Assembly: GCA_043808235.1 (NCBI GenBank)
Contig: JAZDFC010000083.1
Coordinates: 12,952-76,951, forward strand
Origin: JAZDFC01 sp043808235
GTDB taxonomy: Bacteria; Bacteroidota; Ignavibacteria; Ignavibacteriales; Melioribacteraceae
Direction of reading: 5' to 3'
Length of the DNA stretch: 64,000 nucleotides
Shown here: positions 55,341-63,068 of the stretch, in pieces
Layout: every line of letters begins with the position of its first letter
Numbering within the stretch: position 1 is the stretch's first letter
Notes under the pieces: generated by a model
The model's input: only the letters and a program-made list of their open reading frames with translations
What the model was told of the DNA's origin: nothing
Databases searched by the model: none
Made by a program: the position numbers and the translations under genes

Positions 55341-56042
55341 TCACTTTTTTTTTACATGAAGGTTGAGCGATTTTAATCCGCTTCGGCTTAAAGGCAGAGC
55401 TTCTTTGTTTTTTAATCGAACTATATATGAACCACCTCCCTTGTTCCCATAGAATTCGAGCAATGAGAGATTAAGGATATATGAGCGGTGAATTCGAAGA
55501 AAATTTTCCGGCAGAATTTTTTCAAGATGTTTTAAAGATTTCTCTAATAAGTTATTTGAATTATCTTTCATCCGGGCTATTACAACGTATCCATCAGATT
55601 TGAAGTAAATGACATCGCTTATGTCGAGTAATAAATTTCTATTATTTTTCCGGTATACCAGGTATTTGGTTTCGCGCCTATTATTAGAACTGCCGAAGTA
55701 TCTATCTATGGCGGTTCTCAACCTATTTAAATCAAAGGGCTTGGGGATAAAATCAATCACTCCGAATTCGAATGCTTTTATTGCCTGTTCGGGATGAGCC
55801 GAAATTATGATTGTTGAAAACGGATACAAACTTGTCTGCTCAAGTAGTTCGTAACCGTCTTTCCCTTTAAGGTTCAAATCCAAAAAGCAGAGATCAATTT
55901 TTTTATTTTTAATTATCTTTTGCGCTTCATCGAAAGTATGAATTAAAAATACTTCTTTGATCTTGCTGCCCAATATTGTACGCACTTTTATTTCAATATA
56001 ATCGGCTATCGGCGGTTCGTCTTCAACAATAAGTATTCTCAT
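55341..56042 (-). CDS. LytTR-family response regulator (second copy)
   Basis: The 233-residue regulator has a receiver domain with E7-D8, phospho-acceptor D55 (FLDLNLKGKDG) and an intact IPKP motif, followed by a LytTR DNA-binding domain (about 130-233, LRIHRSYILNL). It is similar along its length to the regulator at 5525-6220, including a shared KIDLC segment before D55. It lies 3 bases after its kinase gene and is followed downstream by the conserved control region at 55148-55280. Confidence 0.92.
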   Translation of the reverse strand: MRILIVEDEPPIADYIEIKVRTILGSKIKEVFLIHTFDEAQKIIKNKKIDLCFLDLNLKGKDGYELLEQTSLYPFSTIIISAHPEQAIKAFEFGVIDFIPKPFDLNRLRTAIDRYFGSSNNRRETKYLVYRKNNRNLLLDISDVIYFKSDGYVVIARMKDNSNNLLEKSLKHLEKILPENFLRIHRSYILNLSLLEFYGNKGGGSYIVRLKNKEALPLSRSGLKSLNLHVKKK

Positions 56043-56045
56043 TCG

Positions 56046-57815
56046 TTAATCCCTGGTTTTGATTGAGAGACGTACTTCCCATAATCCATTTTTCATCCCG
56101 TATTCTATTGACCATTGCTCCGGGTAATTTTCTTCCAATCGAGTTTTTACATATTTTATCCCGAGCCCTTCTCCAATAACATTATTTGAATTTTCAGAAA
56201 ATGATTTTATCTGGCTCCCATCATTACATAAAGTATATTCAGTCAGCCCGTTTTTTTTATCACATGAAAGAGTAAATGTTCCGCTCTCTTTGGGGAGATA
56301 GGCATGCGTTATTCCATTTTCAATTAAAGTGTGAAAAATTAATGGCGGTATACACTGCCCGTTAAAATTTCCGTTTGTAATTAATTTGTATTGAGCATTA
56401 AATCGATAGCCCATTAATTCGAGATGTGATTTACAAAGTTCAATCTCTTCTCCAATGGGTATCTCCTTTTCAGTTGCAACTTTATTTATAATACTAAATT
56501 GATTCGCCAGTGCATCAATCATTTTCTCCGCTGTGTCGGAATCCTTTAACAACCATGATTTTAAGGATAAAAGCGTATTCATGATAAAATGCGGCTGAAT
56601 GCTTTTCTTGAGTAATTCCGATTCGAGACGGTGAGATAACAGTAAAGCTTCGTTGTACTTTTTATTTCTTTCCTGAATTTTTCGGCTGATTGAAATAATG
56701 ATCAGCGATACGAATATCACATTCACTCCCAGGTTTACGAAAAAGTAATATGGTAGCGGCAGTAAATATACCAACGCAGCGAATGTATAACCGGAGAAAA
56801 TTATATAAAGTAAAAATGCAGTCAGTAGGAAATAAATTCCGGCAATCTTGTTTTTAAAATTTAACAGTATTATAAACAGGGCATACGCTAGTAAAAGAAG
56901 GTAGATTAAATTCTGCGTTGTTTGATTATCGGAACCGGGGAAAACTACCTTAATTAATAACACGATAGCTAAAAGCGGAAAAATATGTATCCATTTCTTC
57001 TTGCTTTCAAAAAACGAAAGAGCGAAAAAGGTTAATAACGAATTCGCGACAACATGCCCCTGGTGGAAAAACGGCTCAAAAATTCTATAGGTTATTATGT
57101 TAATTACCTTTCCCTCAATCAGGAAAATCCAAAGCGCAATTAGGAAATAAAAGAAAGTATACCCGGAGAAGAATAAAAACGAGGTATGTTTCCATCCGCC
57201 TATAAAAAGCGAAATACAAAAAAGGGCAGCGGTAAAATATAATCCGATGTAAACCGCTTGTTCCGTAGTTTCGTTTCTGCTGAAGGTTTCAAACACGGAA
57301 AGATAACCGAGCTGAATCCAGGCTCCGAATAATTGATTGCTTCCGTGAAAATTCGAAATGTGAATTAGTATTGTGTGTTCGCCGGGAGTTATCAAATTAA
57401 ACGGTATTTTTAAATCATATCTTACTTTTCCTGCAACCTCGGATTGCTTGTCTCTGCCTAAAATTCCATTGCTGTTTAATAATATACCGTCCCAGTATAT
57501 TTCGTAAGCGACTGGAAAATTAAAAAACGATAAAGCCAAATTATCATCAATTTTATATTGGTCACTAATATTGATGTCTTTTTTTAACCAGTGAGTTCCG
57601 TCGGGATAATTTTCCAATAGGGATAAACTAATTTTCTGCCAATTTTCAGCGCTCGATAGAATATTTTCGGTCGTGAAATTTGAATCCGGGAGGTAATCCC
57701 AATATGTTAAATAAACGCTTTGATACTTGCTAAAATCAATATGTACAGACTCTTTCGCAAGTATACATTTAGAGGCGCTTAAAAGGCAAAACGAAATGAA
57801 AATAATTTTCTTCAT
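56046..57815 (-). CDS. LytS-like sensor histidine kinase (second copy)
   Basis: This has the same architecture as the kinase at 3742-5517: signal peptide, exported beta-sandwich (WLKKDINISDQYKI, AYEIYWDGILLNSNG), about seven membrane segments (195-385), coiled coil, and a LytS-type kinase domain. The acceptor His is in QPHFIMNTLLSLKSWL, the N box in FHTLIENGITHAY and the G box in GEGLGIKYVKTRL. Sequence similarity spans the whole protein, so the two systems arose by duplication. The sensor domains have diverged more than the kinase domains, which suggests different or graded signals. Confidence 0.9.
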   Translation of the reverse strand: MKKIIFISFCLLSASKCILAKESVHIDFSKYQSVYLTYWDYLPDSNFTTENILSSAENWQKISLSLLENYPDGTHWLKKDINISDQYKIDDNLALSFFNFPVAYEIYWDGILLNSNGILGRDKQSEVAGKVRYDLKIPFNLITPGEHTILIHISNFHGSNQLFGAWIQLGYLSVFETFSRNETTEQAVYIGLYFTAALFCISLFIGGWKHTSFLFFSGYTFFYFLIALWIFLIEGKVINIITYRIFEPFFHQGHVVANSLLTFFALSFFESKKKWIHIFPLLAIVLLIKVVFPGSDNQTTQNLIYLLLLAYALFIILLNFKNKIAGIYFLLTAFLLYIIFSGYTFAALVYLLPLPYYFFVNLGVNVIFVSLIIISISRKIQERNKKYNEALLLSHRLESELLKKSIQPHFIMNTLLSLKSWLLKDSDTAEKMIDALANQFSIINKVATEKEIPIGEEIELCKSHLELMGYRFNAQYKLITNGNFNGQCIPPLIFHTLIENGITHAYLPKESGTFTLSCDKKNGLTEYTLCNDGSQIKSFSENSNNVIGEGLGIKYVKTRLEENYPEQWSIEYGMKNGLWEVRLSIKTRD

Positions 57816-57886
57816 ATAATTTTTTATAATACTTAATCAAAATATAGCTTACTGAAAATAAAAAGGAAAAATTTTTAGAGGTTATA

Positions 57887-57912
57887 GTAGATATCGAATT
57901 CTCTGTAGATAT
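57887..57912 (-). repeat. Short direct repeat upstream of the second kinase gene
   Basis: GTAGATAT occurs at 57887-57894 and again at 57905-57912 (18 bases apart), about 80 bases before the kinase start. It may be an operator, but it is short and AT-rich. Confidence 0.3.
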
Positions 57913-58003
57913 AAAAATTGAATATTCGAGTATATTCACCAAATGTGTTATTCAAATTATTTACAATGGTTTTTTATATATTTATTGCATAGGTAGAATA
58001 ACA

Positions 58004-58042
58004 AAAGCCCGAAAACGCACTTTTGAAACGTGATCGGGCTTT
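58004..58042 (-). terminator. Intrinsic terminator, - strand orientation
   Basis: AAAGCCCGA (58004-58012) pairs with TCGGGCTTT (58034-58042); the 21-base loop itself contains a short CAC/GTG pair. Read on the - strand it ends in TTTTG and directly follows the tRNA-Ser-like sequence at 58054-58071. That is the arrangement expected behind a tRNA gene whose body has been displaced. Confidence 0.65.
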
Positions 58043-58053
58043 AAAAATAGGGA

Positions 58054-58071
58054 GCGGAGAGGGAGGGATTC
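58054..58071 (-). other. tRNA-Ser 3'-end fragment, probable attachment site
   Basis: On the - strand these bases read GAATCCCTCCCTCTCCGC, the form of a tRNA-Ser 3' end: T-arm 3' side, acceptor strand CCTCTCC and discriminator G. There is no tRNA body around it. A terminator follows on the - strand and a replication-gene module lies on the other side, as at the edge of an element integrated into a tRNA gene. The intact tRNA-Ser would be expected at the far end of the element, outside the window. Confidence 0.5.
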
Positions 58072-58232
58072 TTAAGGGTGTGAAAAATATTTCGTTTTTA
58101 ATCCATTTTCGCACTTTATTTTAGCGATTTGTCCATTTTTTGTCCAAAATTAAAATTGAGGATTTTTTAGCTCAAATTTAATATAATATCGCTATGAATC
58201 TAAAATATATTAAAAAATATTTTTATAAATAC

Positions 58233-58261
58233 TTGACTTTGAAGTTAGGAAAATCTATACT
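58233..58261 (+). promoter_or_regulatory. Sigma70-like promoter of the PrimPol-VapE gene
   Basis: TTGACT (58233-58238) and TATACT (58256-58261) are separated by 17 bases, a near-consensus -35/-10 pair. The rest of the 601-base gap 57816-58416 holds the kinase upstream repeat, the terminator, the attachment-like site and a leader of about 150 bases; no gene is seen in it. Confidence 0.5.
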
Positions 58262-58330
58262 TAAACAAGGAAACAGAAAACCTAGATACCAGCCAACCAG
58301 TTAACCCCCAGAAACAGCAAAACAGATTTT

Positions 58331-58360
58331 GAGCCCTTTGATATTCCAATCTTAGGGCTC
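58331..58360 (+). other. Leader hairpin before the PrimPol-VapE gene
   Basis: GAGCCCT (58331-58337) pairs with AGGGCTC (58354-58360) across 16 bases in the untranslated leader. No run of T follows directly, so it is more likely a regulatory or protein-binding stem than a terminator. Confidence 0.35.
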
Positions 58361-58416
58361 ATATTTTCGCAAACCGGAAACATGCCTTATTAATCTAAAA
58401 TTATGGAGGACATGTC

Positions 58417-60531
58417 ATGATTAACAGTGATATGATTTCGGTAGCGATGGATTTCAGAGATAAATATAATTTAAATCCGCTACCAACAATACCAAGGGAG
58501 AAAAGACCTGGTGCGGACAACTGGAAAGAATTACAAACTAGAAAACTTGACGACACTGAAATAGTTAAATACTTTGGAAACATAGATACTGATGAAGTAA
58601 GAATAGGAATTGTCTGCGGACAAGTAAGCGGAAATCTTGAAGTAATCGATTTTGATAATAAACTTGGGAATATCGAACAGACATTTGACGAATATTCCAA
58701 CTTTCCCGGAATTAAAAGTATATTAATTAAATGTGTAATTGAAAAAACACAGAGTGACGGTTACCATATATTTTACCGTTGTGATGAAATTGAGGGAAAT
58801 CAAAAACTTGCAATGGTAAAAAATGGTGGGAAACCCGAAGCAATTATTGAAACAAGAGGAGAGGGAGGCTATTGTGTTTGCTCACCATCCAAGGGATATG
58901 AACTAATCCAAGGTGATTTTTCCAATATTCTAGAAATAACAGTTGAGGAAAGAGAATCATTGCTGAGCAGCGCTAGATCATTTGACCAAACAATAAAACC
59001 AATTTCATTAAAGAACACAAGTGGTTTAAAATTCACAAGTGATAAGCCCTGGGAATTATTCAATAACGACCCTGAAATGTTGAATGAAGCGAAAAATCTG
59101 CTCAGTAAAAACGGCTGGTCATTGGAGTACAGCAATGATGAACATGAATATTGGAAACGTCCTGGTAAAAATGATCCTGGAATTTCAGCTTCATTTAACG
59201 AAACCTTCTTCTATGTATTCAGTACGAATGCTTATCCATTTGAAGCAAACAGAGCCTACACTCCTTTCGCAATTTATACGTATTTGAACTACGGAACTGA
59301 AAGCGATGATTTTAAGAAAGCTACATTGGATATTATTGATAAAGGTTATGGTGAACTAAAAGGCGACAAATCAAAAATACCAGTTATTGAAGAAGTGGAG
59401 GTATTTTTATCAGCAAGGTATGACTTTCAATTTAATGATGTTACCGGCAGATTAGAATTCAAACGTAAGTCAGAGGAGGAATTCAAGAATATTGAAGATT
59501 ATGAATTAGCAAGCATGTATCGGGAATTGCAACACGAAGAAATATCATTTTCTTACGATAGGTTAAATACTCTTCTCAATTCCGATTTCGTACCGAAGGT
59601 TGATCCATTCAAAAATTACTTCGATGGATTAAATGAATGGGATGGTGAAGATTATATTAAACAGCTTGGCGATACAGTCAAATTATCTGATGAAAATCTT
59701 AGAGATTATTGGAATACATGCCTCCGTAAATATTTAATTGGAGTTGTTGCATGTGCTATTAATCCCAAAGCCACCAATGAAGCTGCATTAATATTATCGG
59801 GGAGTCAAGGAATAGGAAAAACAAAATGGTTGAATAGATTAGTCCCAAATGAACTCGACCCGGATAAATATTTATTTGTCGGTACAATTTATAATAATAA
59901 CAAAGATTCCCAGCTTTATTTATCTACAAAGCTCATAATCAACCTTGACGAACTACAGTCATTGAATTATGAGGAAATAGGCTACCTAAAATCTCTTTTT
60001 TCGCTTCAGTCAATTTCTCTTCGTGAACCATATTTGCGGAAAAGCAGGGCATATCATAGAAGGGCAAGCTTTGTTGGAAGTGTTGATAGAGAAGAATTCC
60101 TGAACGACCTTACCGGGACGAGAAGATTTTTATGCTTTGAAATCCATGAATTGGATTATGTCCATAATGTGGATATGAACAAAGTCTATGCTCAGGCAAA
60201 ATATCTTTATCAATCTGGTGAGAGATATTATTTTGATTTGGAAGACATAAAAAATATTAACGAAAAGAACGAAGAATTCAGAATAAGAAGTATCGAGGAA
60301 GAGTTGTTTTTCAAATATTTCAAAAAACCGACAGAGAATAATTACTCTAGCGAAATGACAACATCAGAAATTGCTCTTGTTTTAAATGGTATAGAAAACA
60401 ACTTAAAAATAACGGACAAAGTAATAAGGAAACTCGGACAGATATTAAAAGCGAATGGTTTTCAAAAGAAATCGAGTCGTAAAAATAGTACTTCCAGAAA
60501 AGCCTGGGTAGTACAGAGATATAGCTTTTAA
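58417..60531 (+). CDS. PrimPol-VapE replication protein of a mobile element
   Basis: The 704-residue cytoplasmic protein has an N-terminal bifunctional primase-polymerase domain (about 1-175; IGIVCGQVSGNLEVIDFDNK carries the D-x-D metal site, and SDGYHIFYRC follows). The C-terminal VapE/D5-like helicase ATPase has Walker A GSQGIGKTKW near residue 462, Walker B LIINLDEL near 507, and the sensor SFVGSVDREEFLNDLTGTRR. A DUF3854/BT4734-like linker may lie between. Such proteins initiate replication of phage satellites, plasmids and integrative elements. GGAGG 7 bases upstream supports the ATG. The gene is followed by repeats that look like its origin. No integrase, excisionase or capsid gene is seen. 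Confidence 0.85.
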   Translation: MINSDMISVAMDFRDKYNLNPLPTIPREKRPGADNWKELQTRKLDDTEIVKYFGNIDTDEVRIGIVCGQVSGNLEVIDFDNKLGNIEQTFDEYSNFPGIKSILIKCVIEKTQSDGYHIFYRCDEIEGNQKLAMVKNGGKPEAIIETRGEGGYCVCSPSKGYELIQGDFSNILEITVEERESLLSSARSFDQTIKPISLKNTSGLKFTSDKPWELFNNDPEMLNEAKNLLSKNGWSLEYSNDEHEYWKRPGKNDPGISASFNETFFYVFSTNAYPFEANRAYTPFAIYTYLNYGTESDDFKKATLDIIDKGYGELKGDKSKIPVIEEVEVFLSARYDFQFNDVTGRLEFKRKSEEEFKNIEDYELASMYRELQHEEISFSYDRLNTLLNSDFVPKVDPFKNYFDGLNEWDGEDYIKQLGDTVKLSDENLRDYWNTCLRKYLIGVVACAINPKATNEAALILSGSQGIGKTKWLNRLVPNELDPDKYLFVGTIYNNNKDSQLYLSTKLIINLDELQSLNYEEIGYLKSLFSLQSISLREPYLRKSRAYHRRASFVGSVDREEFLNDLTGTRRFLCFEIHELDYVHNVDMNKVYAQAKYLYQSGERYYFDLEDIKNINEKNEEFRIRSIEEELFFKYFKKPTENNYSSEMTTSEIALVLNGIENNLKITDKVIRKLGQILKANGFQKKSSRKNSTSRKAWVVQRYSF

Positions 60532-60547
60532 TTAATTGTAGTAAGAT

Positions 60548-60766
60548 GTGGTAAGATTGTGGTAACTTGAACTTACCACAAAATATGTTCTTTTTATACT
60601 GAAAACTAAATAAATAGCTCTGTGGTAAGTGTGGTAAGTACTTTCAATAAAAAACATAGGGTGGAATAACTGATAATAGAAAAAACAGAAACCGGGGAAA
60701 TAATTAGTGACGATTATCAGCCCACCCTTTTATATAAAACCAGTTACCACACTTACCACTTACCAC
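60548..60766. repeat. GTGGTAAG iteron array, candidate replication origin
   Basis: Eight copies of GTGGTAAG or its complement occur in 219 bases: forward at 60548, 60559 (one mismatch), 60622 and 60631; reverse at 60572, 60743 (one mismatch), 60752 and 60759. A degenerate forward copy is at 60538. Forward copies dominate on the left and reverse copies on the right of a palindrome at 60658-60728. Position just after a PrimPol-VapE gene and spacing of 7-11 bases fit an initiator-binding origin. The 324-base gap 60532-60855 has no gene. Confidence 0.6.
60658..60728. repeat. Interrupted palindrome inside the iteron array
   Basis: AGGGTGG (60658-60664) pairs with CCACCCT (60722-60728), and CTGATAAT (60670-60677) with ATTATCAG (60713-60720). 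The result is a two-part 15-pair stem with a small internal bulge and a 35-base loop, flanked on both sides by iterons in opposite orientation. Confidence 0.6.
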
Positions 60767-60772
60767 AAAATA

Positions 60773-60823
60773 GACCTAGGTTCTGCTCGGATTATTAATT
60801 TGATAATCTAAATTGACCTAGGT
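60773..60823. repeat. GACCTAGGT repeats flanking a small inverted repeat
   Basis: GACCTAGGT occurs at 60773-60781 and 60815-60823. Each contains the palindrome ACCTAGGT. Between them GATTAT and ATAATC form a second inverted repeat. They sit between the iterons and the first small ORF and may be the operator of the small-ORF transcript. Confidence 0.4.
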
Positions 60824-60855
60824 AAAATTATCGGCAATAGAATGAGGGATAAAAA

Positions 60856-60987
60856 ATGCTAAAATTGATTAAAAAACTAAAAGATAAAAGAGCCGCAAGA
60901 AAAAGGCTCCGTGAGTTGGAAAAATATTTAAAAATTCTGCAAGAAAAATTGCCGCAATCTGTATTAATAAATATTAAGGAGGAATAA
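60856..60987 (+). CDS. Small basic helical protein, element ORF 1 (43 residues)
   Basis: From ATG 60856 (GAGGG 7 bases upstream) the frame encodes MLKLIKKLKDKRAARKRLRE and continues to LPQSVLINIKEE. It is very rich in Lys, Arg and Leu and predicted to be a single amphipathic helix. Its layout (basic helix, then a P-Q/K-S segment and I-x-I-x-E) parallels the ORF at 61070-61234 but lacks the DIKSYL end. No known family is recognised. Confidence 0.5.
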   Translation: MLKLIKKLKDKRAARKRLRELEKYLKILQEKLPQSVLINIKEE

Positions 60988-60989
60988 AG

Positions 60990-61010
60990 ATGGAGAATTT
61001 AATTATGTAA
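60990..61010 (+). other. Six-codon mini-ORF behind a strong ribosome-binding site
   Basis: AAGGAGG (60976-60982) lies 7 bases before ATG 60990, but the frame MENLIM ends at 61010. It may be a leader peptide or the start of a gene lost by mutation. Confidence 0.3.
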
Positions 61011-61069
61011 GTGGTAGCGCGCGAATTAGTCGATATAAAATACCAGCTTACATATGACGGATAAAAAAA

Positions 61070-61234
61070 ATGACAAAAATAATTAAAAAACTAAAAGCGC
61101 GTTGGGCATCTCAAAAAAGTAAACGGGGTATTTTACGATTATTAAAAGTCGTTAGGGAAAACTGGCCGAAAAGTCAGATAATAATTACAGAAGCAGATAT
61201 AAAATCTTATTTGGAGGATCGAACATGGAATTAA
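61070..61234 (+). CDS. Small basic protein with IKSYL motif, element ORF 2 (54 residues)
   Basis: The frame starts MTKIIKKLKARWASQKSKRG and ends with ITEADIKSYLEDRTWN. The N-terminus is strongly basic. The segment E-A-D-I-K-S-Y-L recurs in the ORF at 61370-61468. No clear ribosome-binding site is visible. It overlaps the next ORF by 10 bases. The function is unknown; DNA or RNA binding is only a guess from charge. Confidence 0.45.
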   Translation: MTKIIKKLKARWASQKSKRGILRLLKVVRENWPKSQIIITEADIKSYLEDRTWN

Positions 61235-61383
61235 AAGAAAAATTAGAAGAAAAACGACGTAAGAGAATATTCGATAAAATTCTTAAAAACTTATTAAAAC
61301 CCAAGCCACATTTTAAAATTGAACATCCGAGAGTAATTGCTGAATCAATGGGATCCAAGGAGAATTTGTATGAGTCGAATTAA
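61225..61383 (+). CDS. Small charged protein, element ORF 3 (52 residues)
   Basis: GGAGG 7 bases before ATG 61225 supports it. The protein starts MELKEKLEEKRRKRIFDKIL, a charged helix, then KPKPHFKIEHPRVIAESMGS. It overlaps its neighbours by 10 and 14 bases, indicating coupled translation. No known family is recognised. Confidence 0.5.
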   Translation: MELKEKLEEKRRKRIFDKILKNLLKPKPHFKIEHPRVIAESMGSKENLYESN

Positions 61384-61468
61384 TATTAGAGAAGAAGATA
61401 TAAAATCGTATTTGAATGGTGAATTAGCTAATAACCTTAAGAACGCTTTGTCATTTGATAAAACTTAG
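61370..61468 (+). CDS. Very small protein with IKSYL motif, element ORF 4 (32 residues)
   Basis: AAGGAG 7 bases before ATG 61370 supports it. The protein starts MSRINIREEDIKSYLNGELA and stops after FDKT. The INIREEDIKSYL segment matches ITEADIKSYL of the ORF at 61070-61234. No known family is recognised. Confidence 0.45.
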   Translation: MSRINIREEDIKSYLNGELANNLKNALSFDKT

Positions 61469-61600
61469 TTAGATTTCCTTCAATTATTATTGTGTCTGTC
61501 AGCATTATATTTATGCAAGAGTTGAGTAAGTGTTTTTAGTAATATTTGGTTAATATGCTAAGTGAATACTATTTGAGTATATTTTAATTTGAGGTGTCAT

Positions 61601-62869
61601 ATGAAAAAAATTGTTAATATATTTTTTATCGTAATTATCCTTTTTCACACCATCAATTTTTCTCAAAGTATAACGGGAAAATTGATTGATGAAAAGGGTA
61701 ATATTCTATCTGAAATTCAAGTGAACCTTTTCATTGGTACTGAGATTTATACTTCGATCTCCGACAGCGCTGGAATATTTGTTATTAATAATATCACAAA
61801 AGTTGAACCTAACCAGTTGCCAGCAGATTATTATGTTTCGGATAATTTTCCCAATCCATTTAACCCGACAACAAGATTTAATATAACGATGCCTGAAAGA
61901 GGTACAGTGCGGGCAGGTATATATAATATTTTGGGTCAAAGTGTTGCAAACCCGATTGAACGATTTTTTGAGAAAGGTATTAATTATTTGGATTTGGAAA
62001 TGAATGGATTGCCGAATGGAATTTACTTCTCGCAAATAACAATTGACAATAAATATACTGTAGTAAGGAAAATGATGCTTCTCTATGGTAGCCAGCATTT
62101 AGCAATAAATAACAACACTCCGCACCCCTTACTGAAAAATTCCGACAAAAACTTTAATATAAAACTCGAAACTAAACTTGATAGCCTGGTGGCCACAAGC
62201 ATGATTATAGGTAGCAAGACATTTACAGATCTGCCGAGTTTTACGAGCAATGCCCTAGACCTTGGCGAATTTATAATAGAAAGATACTGCCCAGGTGTCC
62301 AAAGTATAACATATGAAGGCGAAACTTACGGGACCGTAAGAATAGGCAGCCAATGTTGGTTAAAAGAAAACCTTAATGTTGGTAATCGTATAAACGGAAA
62401 TAAAGATCAGCAAAGTGGTAATGGAATTGAAAAATACTGCTATGACGATAATGAAACAAACTGCGATACTTACGGTGGTTTATACCAATGGAACGAAGCA
62501 ATGCAGTATAATATCACTGAAGGAACTCGCGGTATTTGTCCCCCTGAATGGCACATACCAACAGAAGCAGAATTCAAAACCTTAGAGATGGTCGTAAATC
62601 AGGATGGCGATGCTCTAAAAGAAATTGGACAAGGAACAAGCAATGAAGCTGCAACAAACAAAAGCGGATTTTCAGCCTTGTTGGCAGGCTACCGATACAA
62701 CGAAGGTAACTTTTACAATTTAGGTTATTGCACAACTTACTTTTGGAGTTCTTCAGATGATGGAATCGACTCTGCATACGGTTTTTACATATATTGCGAT
62801 GGTAGCAGTATTTACCTTTACTACGACTATGAGGTGTTCGGATTTAGTGTTCGCTGCTTAAAGGATTAG
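61601..62869 (+). CDS. Exported FISUMP-domain protein with an internal sorting-like domain
   Basis: The ATG at 61601 (GAGG 6 bases upstream) is preferred to TTG 61589 and gives a signal peptide. Residues 22-68 form a carboxypeptidase-regulatory-like sandwich (GKLIDEKGNILSEIQVNLF). Residues 80-170 look like an Ignavibacteria sorting domain (NFPNPFNPTT, YNILGQSVANPI, NGIYFSQIT), but in mid-protein. The C-terminal 185 residues are a Fibrobacter succinogenes major paralogous domain (IGSQCWLKENLNVG, GGLYQWNEAMQY, GICPPEWHIPTEAE, SGFSALLAG, FSVRCLKD). This exported domain has no proven function. It is near the putative mobile element and may be cargo or flanking chromosome. Confidence 0.85.
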   Translation: MKKIVNIFFIVIILFHTINFSQSITGKLIDEKGNILSEIQVNLFIGTEIYTSISDSAGIFVINNITKVEPNQLPADYYVSDNFPNPFNPTTRFNITMPERGTVRAGIYNILGQSVANPIERFFEKGINYLDLEMNGLPNGIYFSQITIDNKYTVVRKMMLLYGSQHLAINNNTPHPLLKNSDKNFNIKLETKLDSLVATSMIIGSKTFTDLPSFTSNALDLGEFIIERYCPGVQSITYEGETYGTVRIGSQCWLKENLNVGNRINGNKDQQSGNGIEKYCYDDNETNCDTYGGLYQWNEAMQYNITEGTRGICPPEWHIPTEAEFKTLEMVVNQDGDALKEIGQGTSNEAATNKSGFSALLAGYRYNEGNFYNLGYCTTYFWSSSDDGIDSAYGFYIYCDGSSIYLYYDYEVFGFSVRCLKD

Positions 62870-63068
62870 GCTATTTAATTCTGATTGAAATACCAAAGTA
62901 ATCTTATAGCCCGTCAATCACCCTATTTTAGTGGATCCCTCCAAATCGGAGTAACGACTTAAATATATATTGGTCATTCGAGAATTCTTTCATAATTTTC
63001 AATAAATAATATTCCTCTTAGTCCTGTCAGTCTTTCCATTAACAAATCTTCCAACACTGGAGGTACTT

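Noticed and set aside
61706..62098. 130-codon - strand frame
   Set aside because: Antisense to the well-supported FISUMP-domain gene; no domain and no ribosome-binding site.
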